From NCBI RefSeq assembly GCF_002741015.1, contig NZ_CP016616.1:5358501-5422500 (forward strand): a DNA stretch of 64,000 nucleotides, in the 5' to 3' direction. Below are positions 53,186 through 62,711 of this stretch, piece by piece. Position numbers and translations under genes: made by a program. Numbering within the stretch: the stretch's first letter is position 1; every line of letters begins with the position of its first letter. A model generated the notes under the pieces. That model did not search any database and was not told the DNA's origin. It was given only the letters and a program-made list of their open reading frames with translations. The DNA is from Microvirga ossetica (lineage in GTDB: Bacteria > Pseudomonadota > Alphaproteobacteria > Rhizobiales > Beijerinckiaceae).

Positions 53186-53326
53186 GGCAAACCGAAGAAG
53201 AAGAGATGATTCCATGCAAATGGAAACAGCTCGAAGATTGTCGCGCCTCTGTTGACTTCGACCGATCCGTCCGGTTTGTAGCCGTCTTGCTTGCGCGTTC
53301 GTCGCGCCAACTGGCCGGTATTCATC

Positions 53327-56035
53327 ATGATGGACAAGACGTTCGATCCCTCCGCTGTCGAAGCACACATCTCCACCCGCTGGGAGGATGCCGAGGCCTT
53401 CAAGGCTGGCCGCGAGGATCGCAAGGGCGCGGAACCGTACACGATCGTCATCCCGCCGCCGAACGTGACCGGCTCGCTCCACATGGGGCACGCCCTCAAC
53501 AACACGATCCAGGACATCCTCTGCCGCTTCGAGCGCATGCGCGGCAAGGACGTGCTGTGGCAGCCGGGCATGGACCATGCCGGCATCGCCACGCAGATGG
53601 TCGTTGAGCGCCGGCTCGCCGAGCGCCAAATCCAGCGCCGCGACCTTGGCCGTGACGAATTCGTCCGGCGGGTCTGGGAGTGGAAGGAGGAGTCCGGCGG
53701 CACCATCGTGCGCCAGCTCAAGCGCCTCGGCGCCTCCTGCGACTGGTCGCGCGAGCGCTTCACCATGGACGAGGGCCTGTCGCAGGCCGTGCTGAAGGTC
53801 TTCGTCGACCTCTACAAGCAGGGCCTGATGTACAAGGACAAGCGCCTTGTGAACTGGGACCCGAAGTTCCAGACTGCGATCTCCGACCTCGAGGTGCAGC
53901 AGGTCGAGGTGAAGGGCAACCTCTGGCATATCCGCTACGCCATCGAGGGCATGCCCGACCGGTCGATCACCGTGGCGACCACGCGCCCCGAGACCATGCT
54001 CGGCGACGTGGCCGTTGCCGTTCACCCCGACGACGAGCGCTACAAGGACCTTGTCGGCCAATTCGCGATCTTGCCGCTCGTCGGCCGCCGCATCCCGATC
54101 GTCGCCGACGAATATTCCGACCCGGAGAAGGGCACGGGCGCGGTGAAGATCACCCCGGCGCACGACTTCAACGATTTCGAGGTCGGCCGCCGCCACAAGC
54201 TGCCGCTCGTCAACATCTTCGGCACCGAGGCTCAACTTGCGCTCGCCGGCAACGAGGCCTTCCTGGAAGGCGTGAGTCAGAACGACGACCTCAAGGCCGT
54301 TCTCGCCCTCGACGGCCTCGATCGCTTCGAAGCCCGCAAGCGCATCGTCGCCATGCTGGAGGAGCGCGAGCTGCTCGTGCAGATCGAGCCGCATGTTCAC
54401 ACGGTCCCACACGGCGACCGCTCGAACGTGGTGATCGAGCCCTACCTCACGGACCAATGGTACCTGAACGTGAAGCCGCTCGCCGAGCGTGCGCTCGGCG
54501 CGGTGCGCCAGGGCAAGACCAAGTTCGTGCCGGAAAACTGGGAGAAGACCTATTTCCAGTGGCTCGAGAACATCGAGCCCTGGTGCGTCTCGCGCCAGCT
54601 CTGGTGGGGCCACCAGATTCCCGCCTGGTATGACGATCAGGGCAATGTCTTCGTCGCTCTCAGCGAGGAAGACGCCAAGGCTCAGGCGCGCGAGAAGAAC
54701 GGTCGCGACGTTCCGCTCAAGCGCGACGAGGACGTGCTCGACACCTGGTTCTCCTCGGCGCTGTGGCCGTTCTCGACGCTCGGCTGGCCGGACGACACGC
54801 CGGAGCTCGATCGCTACTACCCGACCAACACGCTCGTCACGGGCTTCGACATCATCTTCTTCTGGGTCGCCCGCATGATGATGATGGGCCTCCACTTCAT
54901 GGACGAGGTTCCCTTCGACACGGTCTACATCCACGCCCTCGTCCGCGACGAGAAGGGTGCCAAGATGTCGAAGTCGAAAGGCAACGTCATCGATCCGCTC
55001 GACGTGGTCGAGCAGTACGGCGCCGATGCCCTGCGCATGACGCTCGCCGCCATGGCCGCGCAGGGGCGCGACATCAAGCTGTCCGTCCAGCGTGTGGAGA
55101 GCTACCGCAACTTCGCGACCAAGATCTGGAACGCGGCGCGCTTTGCCGAGATGAACGAGTGCCGGCGCGTTGCCGGCTTCGATCCGAAATCGGTGAAGGA
55201 GACGCTCAACAAATGGGCGCTCAGCGAATGCGCCAAGGCGATCGACGAAGTGTCGGCCGGCATTCAGGGCTACAAGTTCAACGAGGCGGCGCTCGCCGCC
55301 TACCGCTTCGTCTGGAACGTGTTCTGCGACTGGACGCTCGAACTCGCCAAGCCCGTGCTGCAGGGCGCGGATTCGCCCGCCAAGGACGAGACCCGCGCCA
55401 CCATCGCCTTTATCTTCGACGAGATCTGCAAGCTGCTGCATCCCTTCATGCCCTTCCTCACGGAGGAGCTGTGGGCGATCAAGGGCGCGGAAGGCCCGAA
55501 GCGCGAGACGATCCTCGCGCTCACGCCGTGGCCCGCTCTCGCTCATCTCATCGACGTCGAGGCCGAGGCCGAGATCGGCTGGGTGGTGGACCTCGTCAAC
55601 GAGATCCGTTCCGCCCGGTCCGAGACCAATGTGCCGGCAGGCGCCCAGATCCCGCTCGCGCTGGTCGCGTCCTCCGACGACGTCCGGACCCGCGCCGGCC
55701 GATGGGGCGATATCGTGAAGCGGCTTGCGCGCATCTCGGAGATCTCCTTCGTCGACGCGGCGCCGAAGAGCTCGATCCAGCTCATCATCCGCGGCGAGGC
55801 GGCAGCCCTGCCGCTGGAGGGCGTGATCGACCTCGACGCCGAGCGCGCCCGCCTCGCCAAGGAGATCCAGAAGCTCGATGCGGAAGTGGCTAAGATCGAC
55901 GCGAAGCTCGGCAACGCCGACTTCCTCAAGCGGGCGCCGGAAGAAGTGGTCGACGAGCAGCGCGAGCGCCGCGAGGAGGCCGTGACTCGCAAGGCGAAGA
56001 TGGAAGAGGCGCTGAGCCGGTTGAAGGACGCGTAA
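53327..56035 (+). CDS. valS: Valyl-tRNA synthetase
   Basis: 902 residues, class I synthetase that charges tRNA-Val. The HIGH motif is PNVTGSLHMGHALNNT near residue 45; KMSKS is GAKMSKSKGNVIDP near residue 546. The editing (CP1) domain has RPETMLGDVAVAVHPDD and GTGAVKITPAHDFNDFEVG. The C-terminal tRNA-binding coiled coil is RARLAKEIQKLDAEVAKIDAKL with ERREEAVTRKAKMEEAL. ATG 53327 or ATG 53330 (adjacent) is used; no strong ribosome site. Ends before palindromic repeats. Confidence 0.97.
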   Translation: MMDKTFDPSAVEAHISTRWEDAEAFKAGREDRKGAEPYTIVIPPPNVTGSLHMGHALNNTIQDILCRFERMRGKDVLWQPGMDHAGIATQMVVERRLAERQIQRRDLGRDEFVRRVWEWKEESGGTIVRQLKRLGASCDWSRERFTMDEGLSQAVLKVFVDLYKQGLMYKDKRLVNWDPKFQTAISDLEVQQVEVKGNLWHIRYAIEGMPDRSITVATTRPETMLGDVAVAVHPDDERYKDLVGQFAILPLVGRRIPIVADEYSDPEKGTGAVKITPAHDFNDFEVGRRHKLPLVNIFGTEAQLALAGNEAFLEGVSQNDDLKAVLALDGLDRFEARKRIVAMLEERELLVQIEPHVHTVPHGDRSNVVIEPYLTDQWYLNVKPLAERALGAVRQGKTKFVPENWEKTYFQWLENIEPWCVSRQLWWGHQIPAWYDDQGNVFVALSEEDAKAQAREKNGRDVPLKRDEDVLDTWFSSALWPFSTLGWPDDTPELDRYYPTNTLVTGFDIIFFWVARMMMMGLHFMDEVPFDTVYIHALVRDEKGAKMSKSKGNVIDPLDVVEQYGADALRMTLAAMAAQGRDIKLSVQRVESYRNFATKIWNAARFAEMNECRRVAGFDPKSVKETLNKWALSECAKAIDEVSAGIQGYKFNEAALAAYRFVWNVFCDWTLELAKPVLQGADSPAKDETRATIAFIFDEICKLLHPFMPFLTEELWAIKGAEGPKRETILALTPWPALAHLIDVEAEAEIGWVVDLVNEIRSARSETNVPAGAQIPLALVASSDDVRTRAGRWGDIVKRLARISEISFVDAAPKSSIQLIIRGEAAALPLEGVIDLDAERARLAKEIQKLDAEVAKIDAKLGNADFLKRAPEEVVDEQRERREEAVTRKAKMEEALSRLKDA

Positions 56036-56058
56036 GACAGTTCGTTCCCATGCACGTC

Positions 56059-56248
56059 ATCACCGGCCTCGTGCCGGTGATCTCGATCAGGCAGGCGCAG
56101 CGCTTTTCAGAAGCGGTATGGCCGGCACACGACCGGCCATGACGTCGGAGGTGTCATCCCCGGCGGCCGCAGGCCGGGAAGGGGATCCACTCATACGCTC
56201 GGCGCTATGGATTCCCTTCCCCTCCGCTGCGCTCCGGCCGGGAATGAC
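56059..56248. repeat. Palindromic repeat cluster between valS and mntH
   Basis: Three modules. A hairpin ATCACCGGC/GCCGGTGAT (56059-56081). A hairpin ATGGCCGG/CCGGCCAT (about 56118-56140) followed by GACGTCG, which matches the sequence around 7246-7276. An element 56153-56248 with arms beginning GTCATCCCCGGC and ending GCCGGGAATGAC and the inner GGGGATCC / GGATTCCC block, a diverged relative of 7086-7227. Confidence 0.72.
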
Positions 56249-56267
56249 AAGGCGCGCCAATTGCGCC

Positions 56268-57614
56268 TCACCCCAGCACGAAATCCACCAGCAGCTTCAC
56301 GTTCAGCACCACGATCACCGCGGCGATGACGCCGGCGAAGGCGGTGAGCCAGCGCGGGGTGACGAGGTCGCCCATCTTTTTCTTCGAGGCGGTCATCGTC
56401 ACGAGCGGGATCACGGCGAAGGGAAGCTGAAGACTCAGGATCACCTGGCTCAGGATCAGAAGTTTCGCCGTGCCGCTCTCGCCATACGCGATGGTGACGC
56501 CCGCCGCAGGGATGATGGCGATGCCGCGGGTGACGAGGCGGCGCAGCCAGGGCGCCATCCGGAAGTTGATGAAGCCCTCCATGACGATCTGGCCGGCCAT
56601 GGTCGCCGTCACCGTGGAGTTGAGGCCGCAGCACAGAAGCGACAGGCCGAACAGCATCGGTGCGATGGCGCTGCCGAGGATCGGCTGGAGAAGCGTATGC
56701 GCCTCACCGAGTTCCGCGATTTCGGACCGGCCCGTGTGATGGAAGGCAGCTGCTGCGAGGATGAGCAGGGACGCGTTGATGGTGAGCGCGAACATCAGGG
56801 CGATGGTCGAGTCGAGGGTCGCAAAGCGAAGCGCCTCGCGCCGCTCCGGCAGCGTCTCGCCATAGGCGCGGGTCTGCACGATGCCGGAATGCAGGTAGAG
56901 GTTATGCGGCATCACCGTCGCGCCGAGGATGCCGAGGGCGAGGTAGAGCATGTCCGGATTGGTGACGATCTCTGTGGTCGGCGCAAAGCCCACGATCACG
57001 CCCGACCAGTCGGGATCGGCCATCGCGATCTGGATGCCGAAGCACAGGGCGATCACGCCGAGCAGGGTGATGATGAAGGCCTCGACCCAGCGGAAGCCTA
57101 GATTCTGCAGATAGAGGATCAGGAACACGTCGAGCGCCGTGATGACGACGCCGATTTCGAGCGGCACGCCGAAGAGCAGGTTCAGGCCGATGGCCGTGCC
57201 GATGACCTCCGCGAGGTCGGTGGCGCAGATGGCAAGCTCCGCCAGGACCCATAGGCCCCAGGCGACCGGCCTCGGATAGGCGTCCCGGCAGGCCTGCGCG
57301 AGGTCGCGCCCCGTGGCGACCGCAAGGCGGGCGCAGAGCGACTGCAGGACAATCGCCATGATGTTGGAGATCAGCGCCACGGAGAGCAGGGCGTAGCCGT
57401 ATTTCGAGCCGCCGGCGAGGGAGGTCGCCCAGTTGCCGGGGTCCATGTAGCCCACGGCCACCAGATAGCCGGGGCCCATAAAGGCAGCGGCCCGCCGCCA
57501 AGTCGATCCCGGCCGCACCGCAATGGTCCGGTTGACCTCCGGCAGGGAGGGCAAATCCCGCGAGCTGCGCCACGCAGCTTTTTGCACAAGGGAAATGGGG
57601 GCCGGTTGGTCCAT
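56268..57614 (-). CDS. mntH: Nramp-family Mn2+/Fe2+ transporter
   Basis: 448 residues with about eleven transmembrane segments. The metal-site motif of helix 1 is [19 protein letters not shown] (DPGN), and helix 6 carries [13 protein letters not shown] (MPH). [24 protein letters not shown] and [20 protein letters not shown] loops are typical. Proton-coupled uptake of manganese, possibly iron. ATG 57614 lies 16 bp from a near-perfect TTGCAAAT palindrome, a likely Mur or Fur-type site that would repress the gene when manganese is plentiful. Confidence 0.93.
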   Translation of the reverse strand: MDQPAPISLVQKAAWRSSRDLPSLPEVNRTIAVRPGSTWRRAAAFMGPGYLVAVGYMDPGNWATSLAGGSKYGYALLSVALISNIMAIVLQSLCARLAVATGRDLAQACRDAYPRPVAWGLWVLAELAICATDLAEVIGTAIGLNLLFGVPLEIGVVITALDVFLILYLQNLGFRWVEAFIITLLGVIALCFGIQIAMADPDWSGVIVGFAPTTEIVTNPDMLYLALGILGATVMPHNLYLHSGIVQTRAYGETLPERREALRFATLDSTIALMFALTINASLLILAAAAFHHTGRSEIAELGEAHTLLQPILGSAIAPMLFGLSLLCCGLNSTVTATMAGQIVMEGFINFRMAPWLRRLVTRGIAIIPAAGVTIAYGESGTAKLLILSQVILSLQLPFAVIPLVTMTASKKKMGDLVTPRWLTAFAGVIAAVIVVLNVKLLVDFVLG

Positions 57615-57629
57615 GGTATCTTTCTGCAG

Positions 57630-57646
57630 TTGCAAATGATTTGCAA
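57630..57646 (-). promoter_or_regulatory. Candidate Mur/Fur-type metal-repressor site upstream of mntH
   Basis: TTGCAAATGATTTGCAA, 8-bp perfect arms around a single central base, placed 16 bp before the mntH start codon on the transcribed side. It matches the TGCAAAT..ATTTGCA style known for Mur/Fur sites of alphaproteobacteria. Its distance fits an operator overlapping the promoter or transcript start. Confidence 0.7.
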
Positions 57647-57840
57647 TAAGAGGCTAGCGTGGAACGAACACTTGAGCAAGAGGGGAAGACGCACAAAGTT
57701 GCATCGAAGGGCATTCCCCCCTCAAAAGGGTCAAAGCTCCCTGTCGGAGCGAAGCGGGAGGCGGGAGTTCGGGCGTGACAAGAGGCCTGAGGTTTGCTCT
57801 AGGTTTTCGAAAGCCGGACGGCACCGAACAAGGGATGGTC

Positions 57841-59817
57841 ATGCTCGAGAGTGTCCTGATTGCGAACCGCGGCGAGATCGCATGCCGCATCATCCGCACC
57901 GCCCGGCGGCTCGGGATGCGCACCATCGCGGTCTATTCGGAGGCGGATGCCGGGGCGCTCTTCGTGCAGATGGCGGACGAAGCCCATCTCATCGGTCCGC
58001 CGCCGGCTCGCGAGAGCTATCTCCAGATCGACAGGATCATCGAGGTCGCTAAGCGGACAGGGGCAGCCTCCATCCATCCCGGCTACGGCTTCCTGTCCGA
58101 GCGGGCGGAATTCGCCGAGGCCTGCGCCAAGAACGGCATCGTCTTCGTCGGCCCGCCCAGCTCCGCCATCAAGGCGATGGGGCTGAAGGACGCGGCAAAA
58201 TCCCTGGTGCAGCAGGCAGGCGTGCCGGTGGTGCCGGGCTATCACGGCTCGAAGCAGGATCCGGACTTCCTGCGCCAGAAGGCCTACGAGATCGGCTATC
58301 CGGTGCTGATCAAGGCGGTTGCCGGCGGTGGCGGCAAGGGAATGCGGCGCGTCGAGAAGGCGGCCGATTTCGATGCGGCGTTGGAGAGCGCCCAGCGCGA
58401 GGCGCAGAACTCCTTCGGTGATCCGCGCGTCCTGGTGGAGAAATACATCCTCTCGCCGCGCCATATCGAGATCCAGGTGTTTGCCGATAGCCACGGCAAC
58501 GTGGTGCATCTGTTCGAGCGCGACTGCTCGCTGCAGCGCCGCCATCAGAAGGTGATCGAGGAGGCGCCCGCTCCCGGCATGACGCCGGAGATGCGCGCAA
58601 CGATGGGGAATGCGGCGGTCGAAGCCGCCCGCGCCGTCGGTTATGTGGGCGCCGGCACCGTCGAGTTCATCGCCGACGGTCGCGAGGGCCTGCGCCCCGA
58701 CCGCTTCTACTTCATGGAAATGAACACCCGCCTGCAGGTGGAGCATCCGGTGACCGAGGCGATCACCGGGCTCGATCTCGTCGAGTTGCAGTTCCGTGCC
58801 GCCGCGGGCGAGGTTTTGCCCTTCTCGCAGGAGGATCTCGCCATCGACGGCCACGCGGTCGAGGCACGCCTTTATGCGGAGGATCCGGAAAAGGAATTCC
58901 TGCCGTCGACCGGCAAGCTCTGGGCCCTCGAATTCCCGGAGGGCGAGGGCATCCGCATCGATACCGGCGTCGAGGCCGGGGCCGACGTGACGCCCTATTA
59001 CGATCCCATGATCGCGAAGGTCATCGCCCACGGCGAGACGCGCGAGGAAGCGTTGGACAGGCTCGCCGCGGCGCTCGGGGAAACCATCGTCGCCGGACCG
59101 AAGACCAACGCGGCCTTCCTGAAGAAACTCTGCGAGGCGCAAGGTTTCAGGGCAGGGCAGTTCGATACCGGGTTCATCGACCGCAACCTCGAGAGCCTTG
59201 GCGTCGGGCCGCAGCCCGTCGACGAGGTCGCGGTCTCCTTTGGCGCCTCCGCGCTCATCTCGCGGCAGATCGAGCGGTTGCGCATGGCGGAGCTGCAGAA
59301 GAGCGACGAGCCGTCCTCGCCCTGGTCGACGCCGGATGGCTTCCAGCTGCTCGGGACCCGCAGCGTCGGCGTGCCGCTTCTCGTGGACGGCGAACGTGCC
59401 GAAGCGCGCGAGGTGTTCAGCCGCGAGCACCATGGCGCCAGCACCGTCGCTTACGGAGAGAGCGATCCCTGGGCCGAGGACGTGGTCGACCGGGAGGTCG
59501 ACGCGCCGCACGGGGTCTACATCATCCGCAACGGGCGCCAGACCCTCGTGCAGCCTTTCGATCCCTTCGACGTCGATCTCGAGCACATGGACGAGGGCGG
59601 CGCGGTGAAAGCGCCGATGCACGGCAAGCTCATCGCCGTGTTCGTGCAGCCGGGCGAGCGGGTCGAGAAAGGCCAGCGCCTTGCGATCGTCGAGGCGATG
59701 AAGATGGAGCATGTGCTGGTCGCGCCCGCCGATGCCGAGATAGCGGAGATCGCCGCCGAACCCGGTGCGCAGGTGGCCGAAGGCGCGCGCCTGATCGTGC
59801 TCAAGACGGAGGAATAG
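57841..59817 (+). CDS. mccA: Biotin-dependent acyl-CoA carboxylase alpha subunit (methylcrotonyl/propionyl type)
   Basis: 658 residues. Biotin carboxylase: VLIANRGEIACRIIRTARRLG, SIHPGYGFLSERAEFAEAC, KAVAGGGGKGMRRV (ATP-grasp), VHLFERDCSLQRRHQKVIEEAPAP and MNTRLQVEHPVTEAITGLDL. A BT linker domain with SPWSTPDGFQLLG follows, and the C-terminal biotin carrier motif EAMKMEHVLVAP has the biotinylated lysine at about K621. The BT wording and EAMKMEH favour methylcrotonyl-CoA carboxylase; propionyl-CoA carboxylase is possible. The beta subunit is not in the window. ATG 57841 has AGGGA before it; ATG 57835 is an alternative. Symbol tentative. Confidence 0.88.
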   Translation: MLESVLIANRGEIACRIIRTARRLGMRTIAVYSEADAGALFVQMADEAHLIGPPPARESYLQIDRIIEVAKRTGAASIHPGYGFLSERAEFAEACAKNGIVFVGPPSSAIKAMGLKDAAKSLVQQAGVPVVPGYHGSKQDPDFLRQKAYEIGYPVLIKAVAGGGGKGMRRVEKAADFDAALESAQREAQNSFGDPRVLVEKYILSPRHIEIQVFADSHGNVVHLFERDCSLQRRHQKVIEEAPAPGMTPEMRATMGNAAVEAARAVGYVGAGTVEFIADGREGLRPDRFYFMEMNTRLQVEHPVTEAITGLDLVELQFRAAAGEVLPFSQEDLAIDGHAVEARLYAEDPEKEFLPSTGKLWALEFPEGEGIRIDTGVEAGADVTPYYDPMIAKVIAHGETREEALDRLAAALGETIVAGPKTNAAFLKKLCEAQGFRAGQFDTGFIDRNLESLGVGPQPVDEVAVSFGASALISRQIERLRMAELQKSDEPSSPWSTPDGFQLLGTRSVGVPLLVDGERAEAREVFSREHHGASTVAYGESDPWAEDVVDREVDAPHGVYIIRNGRQTLVQPFDPFDVDLEHMDEGGAVKAPMHGKLIAVFVQPGERVEKGQRLAIVEAMKMEHVLVAPADAEIAEIAAEPGAQVAEGARLIVLKTEE

Positions 59818-59870
59818 CCTGCGGTGCATTGCCGGATGTTCCCGGCAGCCCGGACATGGTTGAAATGCAC

Positions 59871-60308
59871 ATGGCCCTTCACCTGATCAAACTCTGCGTC
59901 GGCTGCGACTCGATCACGGATCTCGAGGAATGGATCGAGGAGAATCGCGCGCTGCACCGCCGCCTCGGCCGCGACTACGAGCAGACGCATACCACCCGGA
60001 TGGTGCCGAAGCGCGTCGACGAGTTGCTCGACGGCGGCTCGCTCTTCTGGGTCATCAAGGGCCATGTCGCCGCGCGCCAGACGCTCCTCGACGTCCGGCC
60101 ATTCACGGATGCCGACGGCATCGGCCGCTGCCGGCTGGTGCTGGACTCGAAGGTCGTCACGGTCGAGCCGCGCCCCTACCGGCCGTTCCAGGGCTGGCGC
60201 TATCTCGTCGCCAAGGACGCGCCGCGTGACATCGACCTGAAATCGGGCGATCTTGCCCTGATGCCGGACGACATGCGGCGCGAACTGGCCGAGCTGGGCC
60301 TCCTGTGA
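59871..60308 (+). CDS. DUF1489 family protein
   Basis: About 145 residues. The start MALHLIKLCVGCDSITDLEEWI, then TRMVPKRVDELLDGGSLFWVIKGHVAARQ and VEPRPYRPFQGWRYL, match the DUF1489 family of alphaproteobacteria, whose function is unknown. The cysteine pair in LCVGCDS could bind a metal. It follows the carboxylase alpha gene by 53 bp. ATG 59871 gives the family-like beginning; ATG 59856 is upstream in frame. Confidence 0.85.
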   Translation: MALHLIKLCVGCDSITDLEEWIEENRALHRRLGRDYEQTHTTRMVPKRVDELLDGGSLFWVIKGHVAARQTLLDVRPFTDADGIGRCRLVLDSKVVTVEPRPYRPFQGWRYLVAKDAPRDIDLKSGDLALMPDDMRRELAELGLL

Positions 60309-60331
60309 CCTATGCAATTCTCAACGAGGCT

Positions 60332-60595
60332 ATGATGAGGCTAGCGATCTCCCTCTGCTTCCTTCTGGTGGCCTCCGGCGGTCCGGCCTTTGCGAAAGAT
60401 TGCCGCATTCCCGACCCGGCGCCCGGCGTTCGCGCGCAGCTGCCGCCTGAATGCAAGAGCTCGGTTCAGGCCGGTCGGACCGGGGCCGGGCGGCAGGAAG
60501 CTCTTCAGGCAAATCAGGGCTTCATCGATATCGGCAATGGTACCCGGGTGCGGATTGGCGGACGGGTGCGCGTCGAAGCCGGGGCCGTCCGTTAG
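60332..60595 (+). CDS. Small secreted hypothetical protein
   Basis: 87 residues. Signal peptide MMRLAISLCFLLVASGGPAFA, cut before KDCRI. The mature part has two cysteines (DCRIPDPAP and PPECKSS), a Pro/Arg-rich middle, and ends in the repetitive GNGTRVRIGGRVRVEAGAVR. Not recognised. It follows DUF1489 closely and may share its transcript. Confidence 0.65.
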   Translation: MMRLAISLCFLLVASGGPAFAKDCRIPDPAPGVRAQLPPECKSSVQAGRTGAGRQEALQANQGFIDIGNGTRVRIGGRVRVEAGAVR

Positions 60596-60675
60596 ACTTT
60601 TTGGCTGTGGATGCTCCGGGAACCGCGCTGCCTCGATACGCATTGGCTCAGCAGTTCAGTTGAGTGGAGGTTCCG

Positions 60676-61032
60676 ATGCTACTCTGTGCATCCGAAGGCC
60701 GGCACTGGCGCTACGAGGTCTGCGAGCATGAGGACGGCTATCTCGTCCAGATGCGGGATTTGATGACCGGTGACCTGGACGACGAATTCTCCACCATCTT
60801 CCGCACCCTTCCCGTCGCATTCGCCTATGCCGAGATGTCCGCCGCTTACGAGCGCTACGCAGCCTCGGAACTCGAACATGTGCCTGACGAGCAGATCGAG
60901 ATCGATGTGGAGCTGACCGAGCGGCATTTCATCGACCTCAGCGACCGGCTGCACGATTCGGGCATGAACGGCATCGTCGTCCAGGCCTGGGAGCGGGAAA
61001 GCCAGCGCAGCTCGGTCCGGATGCTGCACTGA
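60676..61032 (+). CDS. Conserved hypothetical protein, 118 residues
   Basis: Not recognised. GTGGAGG five bases before ATG 60676 supports the start. The sequence is acidic (pI clearly low) with HWRYEVCEHEDGYLVQMRDLM at the front and a helical second half, AFAYAEMSAAYERYAASELE then ELTERHFIDLSDRLHDSG. Could be a small cytoplasmic stress or regulatory protein, but nothing specific supports a role. Confidence 0.65.
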   Translation: MLLCASEGRHWRYEVCEHEDGYLVQMRDLMTGDLDDEFSTIFRTLPVAFAYAEMSAAYERYAASELEHVPDEQIEIDVELTERHFIDLSDRLHDSGMNGIVVQAWERESQRSSVRMLH

Positions 61033-61128
61033 CGCTTAATTGAAGGCAGCCGGCTGCTTCGCGATTGAAAGCCTTGGCTGTCCCACTAGCATTCCTCCAT
61101 CACGACTCATGCTCATGATGGAGTTTCC

Positions 61129-61836
61129 ATGGCCGATCTTTCCGCCTTCCCGATCGCGACCCGCTGGCCGGCCCAGCGTCCCGATCGGATCCAGCTTTAT
61201 TCCACACCGACGCCGAACGGGGTCAAAGTCTCCATCATGCTGGAGGAGACCGGGCTTCCTTACGAGCCGCATTTCATCAATATCGGCCAGAACGAGACCT
61301 GGACGCCGGAATATCTGGCTTTGAACCCGAACGGGAAAATCCCCTCGATCATCGACCCCGCCGGGCCGGGCGGCAAGCCGCTTGCCCTGTTCGAATCCGG
61401 CGCGATCCTGCTTTACCTGGCCGAAAAGACCGGAAAGTTCCTGCCGTCCGATCCGGCGCGCCGTTACGAAACGATCCAGTGGGTGTTCTTCCAGATGGCG
61501 GCGGTGGGACCGATGTTCGGTCAGCTCGGCTTCTTCCACAAATTCGCCGGCCGGGAGATCGAGGACAAGCGCCCGCTCGAGCGCTACCGGAACGAATCGA
61601 AGCGCCTGCTCGGCGTGCTCGAGACGCGGCTCGAGGGACGTGACTGGATCATGGGCGAGGATTTCACCATCGCCGACATTTCCCTGCTCGGCTGGGTCCG
61701 CAACCTGGTCGGTTTCTACGGCGCCGGCGAGCTGGTGGAGTTCGACAGCTTCAAGCGCGTGCCGGCTTGGCTGGAGCGCGGGCTTGCCCGCCCGGCCGTC
61801 CAGCGCGGTCTCGAGATCCCGAAGCGTCCGGAGTAA
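61129..61836 (+). CDS. Glutathione S-transferase family protein (YfcG/Ure2-like)
   Basis: 235 residues. N-terminal thioredoxin-like part IQLYSTPTPNGVKVSIMLEETGLPYE has the TPNG/NGxKV turn of the Nu/YfcG group; NPNGKIPSIIDPAG and LFESGAILLYLAEKTGKFLP make the glutathione-binding ES pair. The all-helical C-terminal domain includes GQLGFFHKFA and WIMGEDFTIADISLLGWVRN. Related enzymes act as disulfide-bond reductases or glutathione transferases. Single gene. Confidence 0.9.
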   Translation: MADLSAFPIATRWPAQRPDRIQLYSTPTPNGVKVSIMLEETGLPYEPHFINIGQNETWTPEYLALNPNGKIPSIIDPAGPGGKPLALFESGAILLYLAEKTGKFLPSDPARRYETIQWVFFQMAAVGPMFGQLGFFHKFAGREIEDKRPLERYRNESKRLLGVLETRLEGRDWIMGEDFTIADISLLGWVRNLVGFYGAGELVEFDSFKRVPAWLERGLARPAVQRGLEIPKRPE

Positions 61837-61919
61837 ACGGAAGCTGAGACCGAGATCGTCGATCCGGTGATTTACATCGGCCCCATCCCGGCCCACATGT
61901 TGGGGTGGGGAAGAAAACG

Positions 61920-62630
61920 ATGATGCTGCTTCTTGGAATTGCGGCGGTCGCCCTTCTATGGTGGCTCGCCAAAACTTATACGCGCACCGACACGAAGGCT
62001 CTGGCCAAGAGCCTCAAGGTGGTGGCCGGCGTCGCTGCGCTGGGAGCGGCCGTGCTCCTCGGTATCCGGGGGCGGCTCGACATGGCGCTGCTGCTCGGCG
62101 GTTTCGGAGCCTGGGCGCTGGGATGGAATTCGCTCAACATTCCGGGGCCCTGGCGCAAGTTTCAGCAGGCGACGGGCCGGTTCTCGCGCATCCGCTCGGC
62201 CATGATCGAGATGGAAATCGACCATTCGACCGGGGCCGTCGAGGGCAGCGTCCTGGTCGGATCCCTTGCAGGACGCCGCTTGTCGAGCCTCGATCCTCAG
62301 GGGCTGCGCCAGCTCTATGAGGAATGCTGCGCCCACGATCCCCAGGGCGTGCCGCTCCTAGAGGCTTATCTTGATCGCCGGTTTTCCGGCTGGCGTGAAA
62401 ACGCTCAGGGAGATCGCGACACGCGGACGCGCACCCAAGCGCATTCGGGCGTAATGACGAAAGAGGAAGCCTATCAGATCCTGGGGCTTCAGCCGGGCGC
62501 GAGCCTCGACGAGGTCCGCAAAGCGCACCGGACGCTGATGAAGAAACTCCATCCCGACCAGGGAGGGACGGCGTATCTCGCGGCTCGCGTGAACGAGGCG
62601 AGAGAAGTCTTGCTGGGCCGACATCGCTGA
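61920..62630 (+). CDS. Membrane-anchored J-domain protein (DnaJ/TIM14-like)
   Basis: 236 residues. Two to three hydrophobic segments at the N-terminus (MMLLLGIAAVALLWWLAKTY, VAGVAALGAAVLLGI, ALLLGGFGAWALGW) are followed by a cytoplasmic region and a C-terminal J-domain, EEAYQILGLQPGASLDEVRKAHRTLMKKLHPDQGGTAYLA, with the HPD tripeptide needed to stimulate Hsp70. The arrangement resembles alphaproteobacterial relatives of mitochondrial TIM14/Pam18. ATG 61920 has GGGGAAG upstream; a GTG at 61905 is possible. Probably recruits DnaK to the membrane. Confidence 0.85.
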   Translation: MMLLLGIAAVALLWWLAKTYTRTDTKALAKSLKVVAGVAALGAAVLLGIRGRLDMALLLGGFGAWALGWNSLNIPGPWRKFQQATGRFSRIRSAMIEMEIDHSTGAVEGSVLVGSLAGRRLSSLDPQGLRQLYEECCAHDPQGVPLLEAYLDRRFSGWRENAQGDRDTRTRTQAHSGVMTKEEAYQILGLQPGASLDEVRKAHRTLMKKLHPDQGGTAYLAARVNEAREVLLGRHR

Positions 62631-62665
62631 TACTCCACGCGCGATCCGGTTTGTCTTTTTACGCT

Positions 62666-62693
62666 GCGACGGCACAAACACACGCGCCGTCGC
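62666..62693. terminator. Hairpin between convergent J-domain and D,D-carboxypeptidase genes
   Basis: GCGACGGC (62666-62673) and its complement GCCGTCGC (62686-62693) around a 12-base loop, between the two stop codons. No clear T-tract on the exit side. Confidence 0.5.
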
Positions 62694-62711
62694 AAAGGCC
62701 TCGGCCGAAGG

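Noticed and set aside
53138..55546. 802-codon minus-strand frame opposite valS, and 676 codons opposite the carboxylase (57799-59829)
   Set aside because: Third-position GC effect on the antisense strand; sense proteins are unequivocal.
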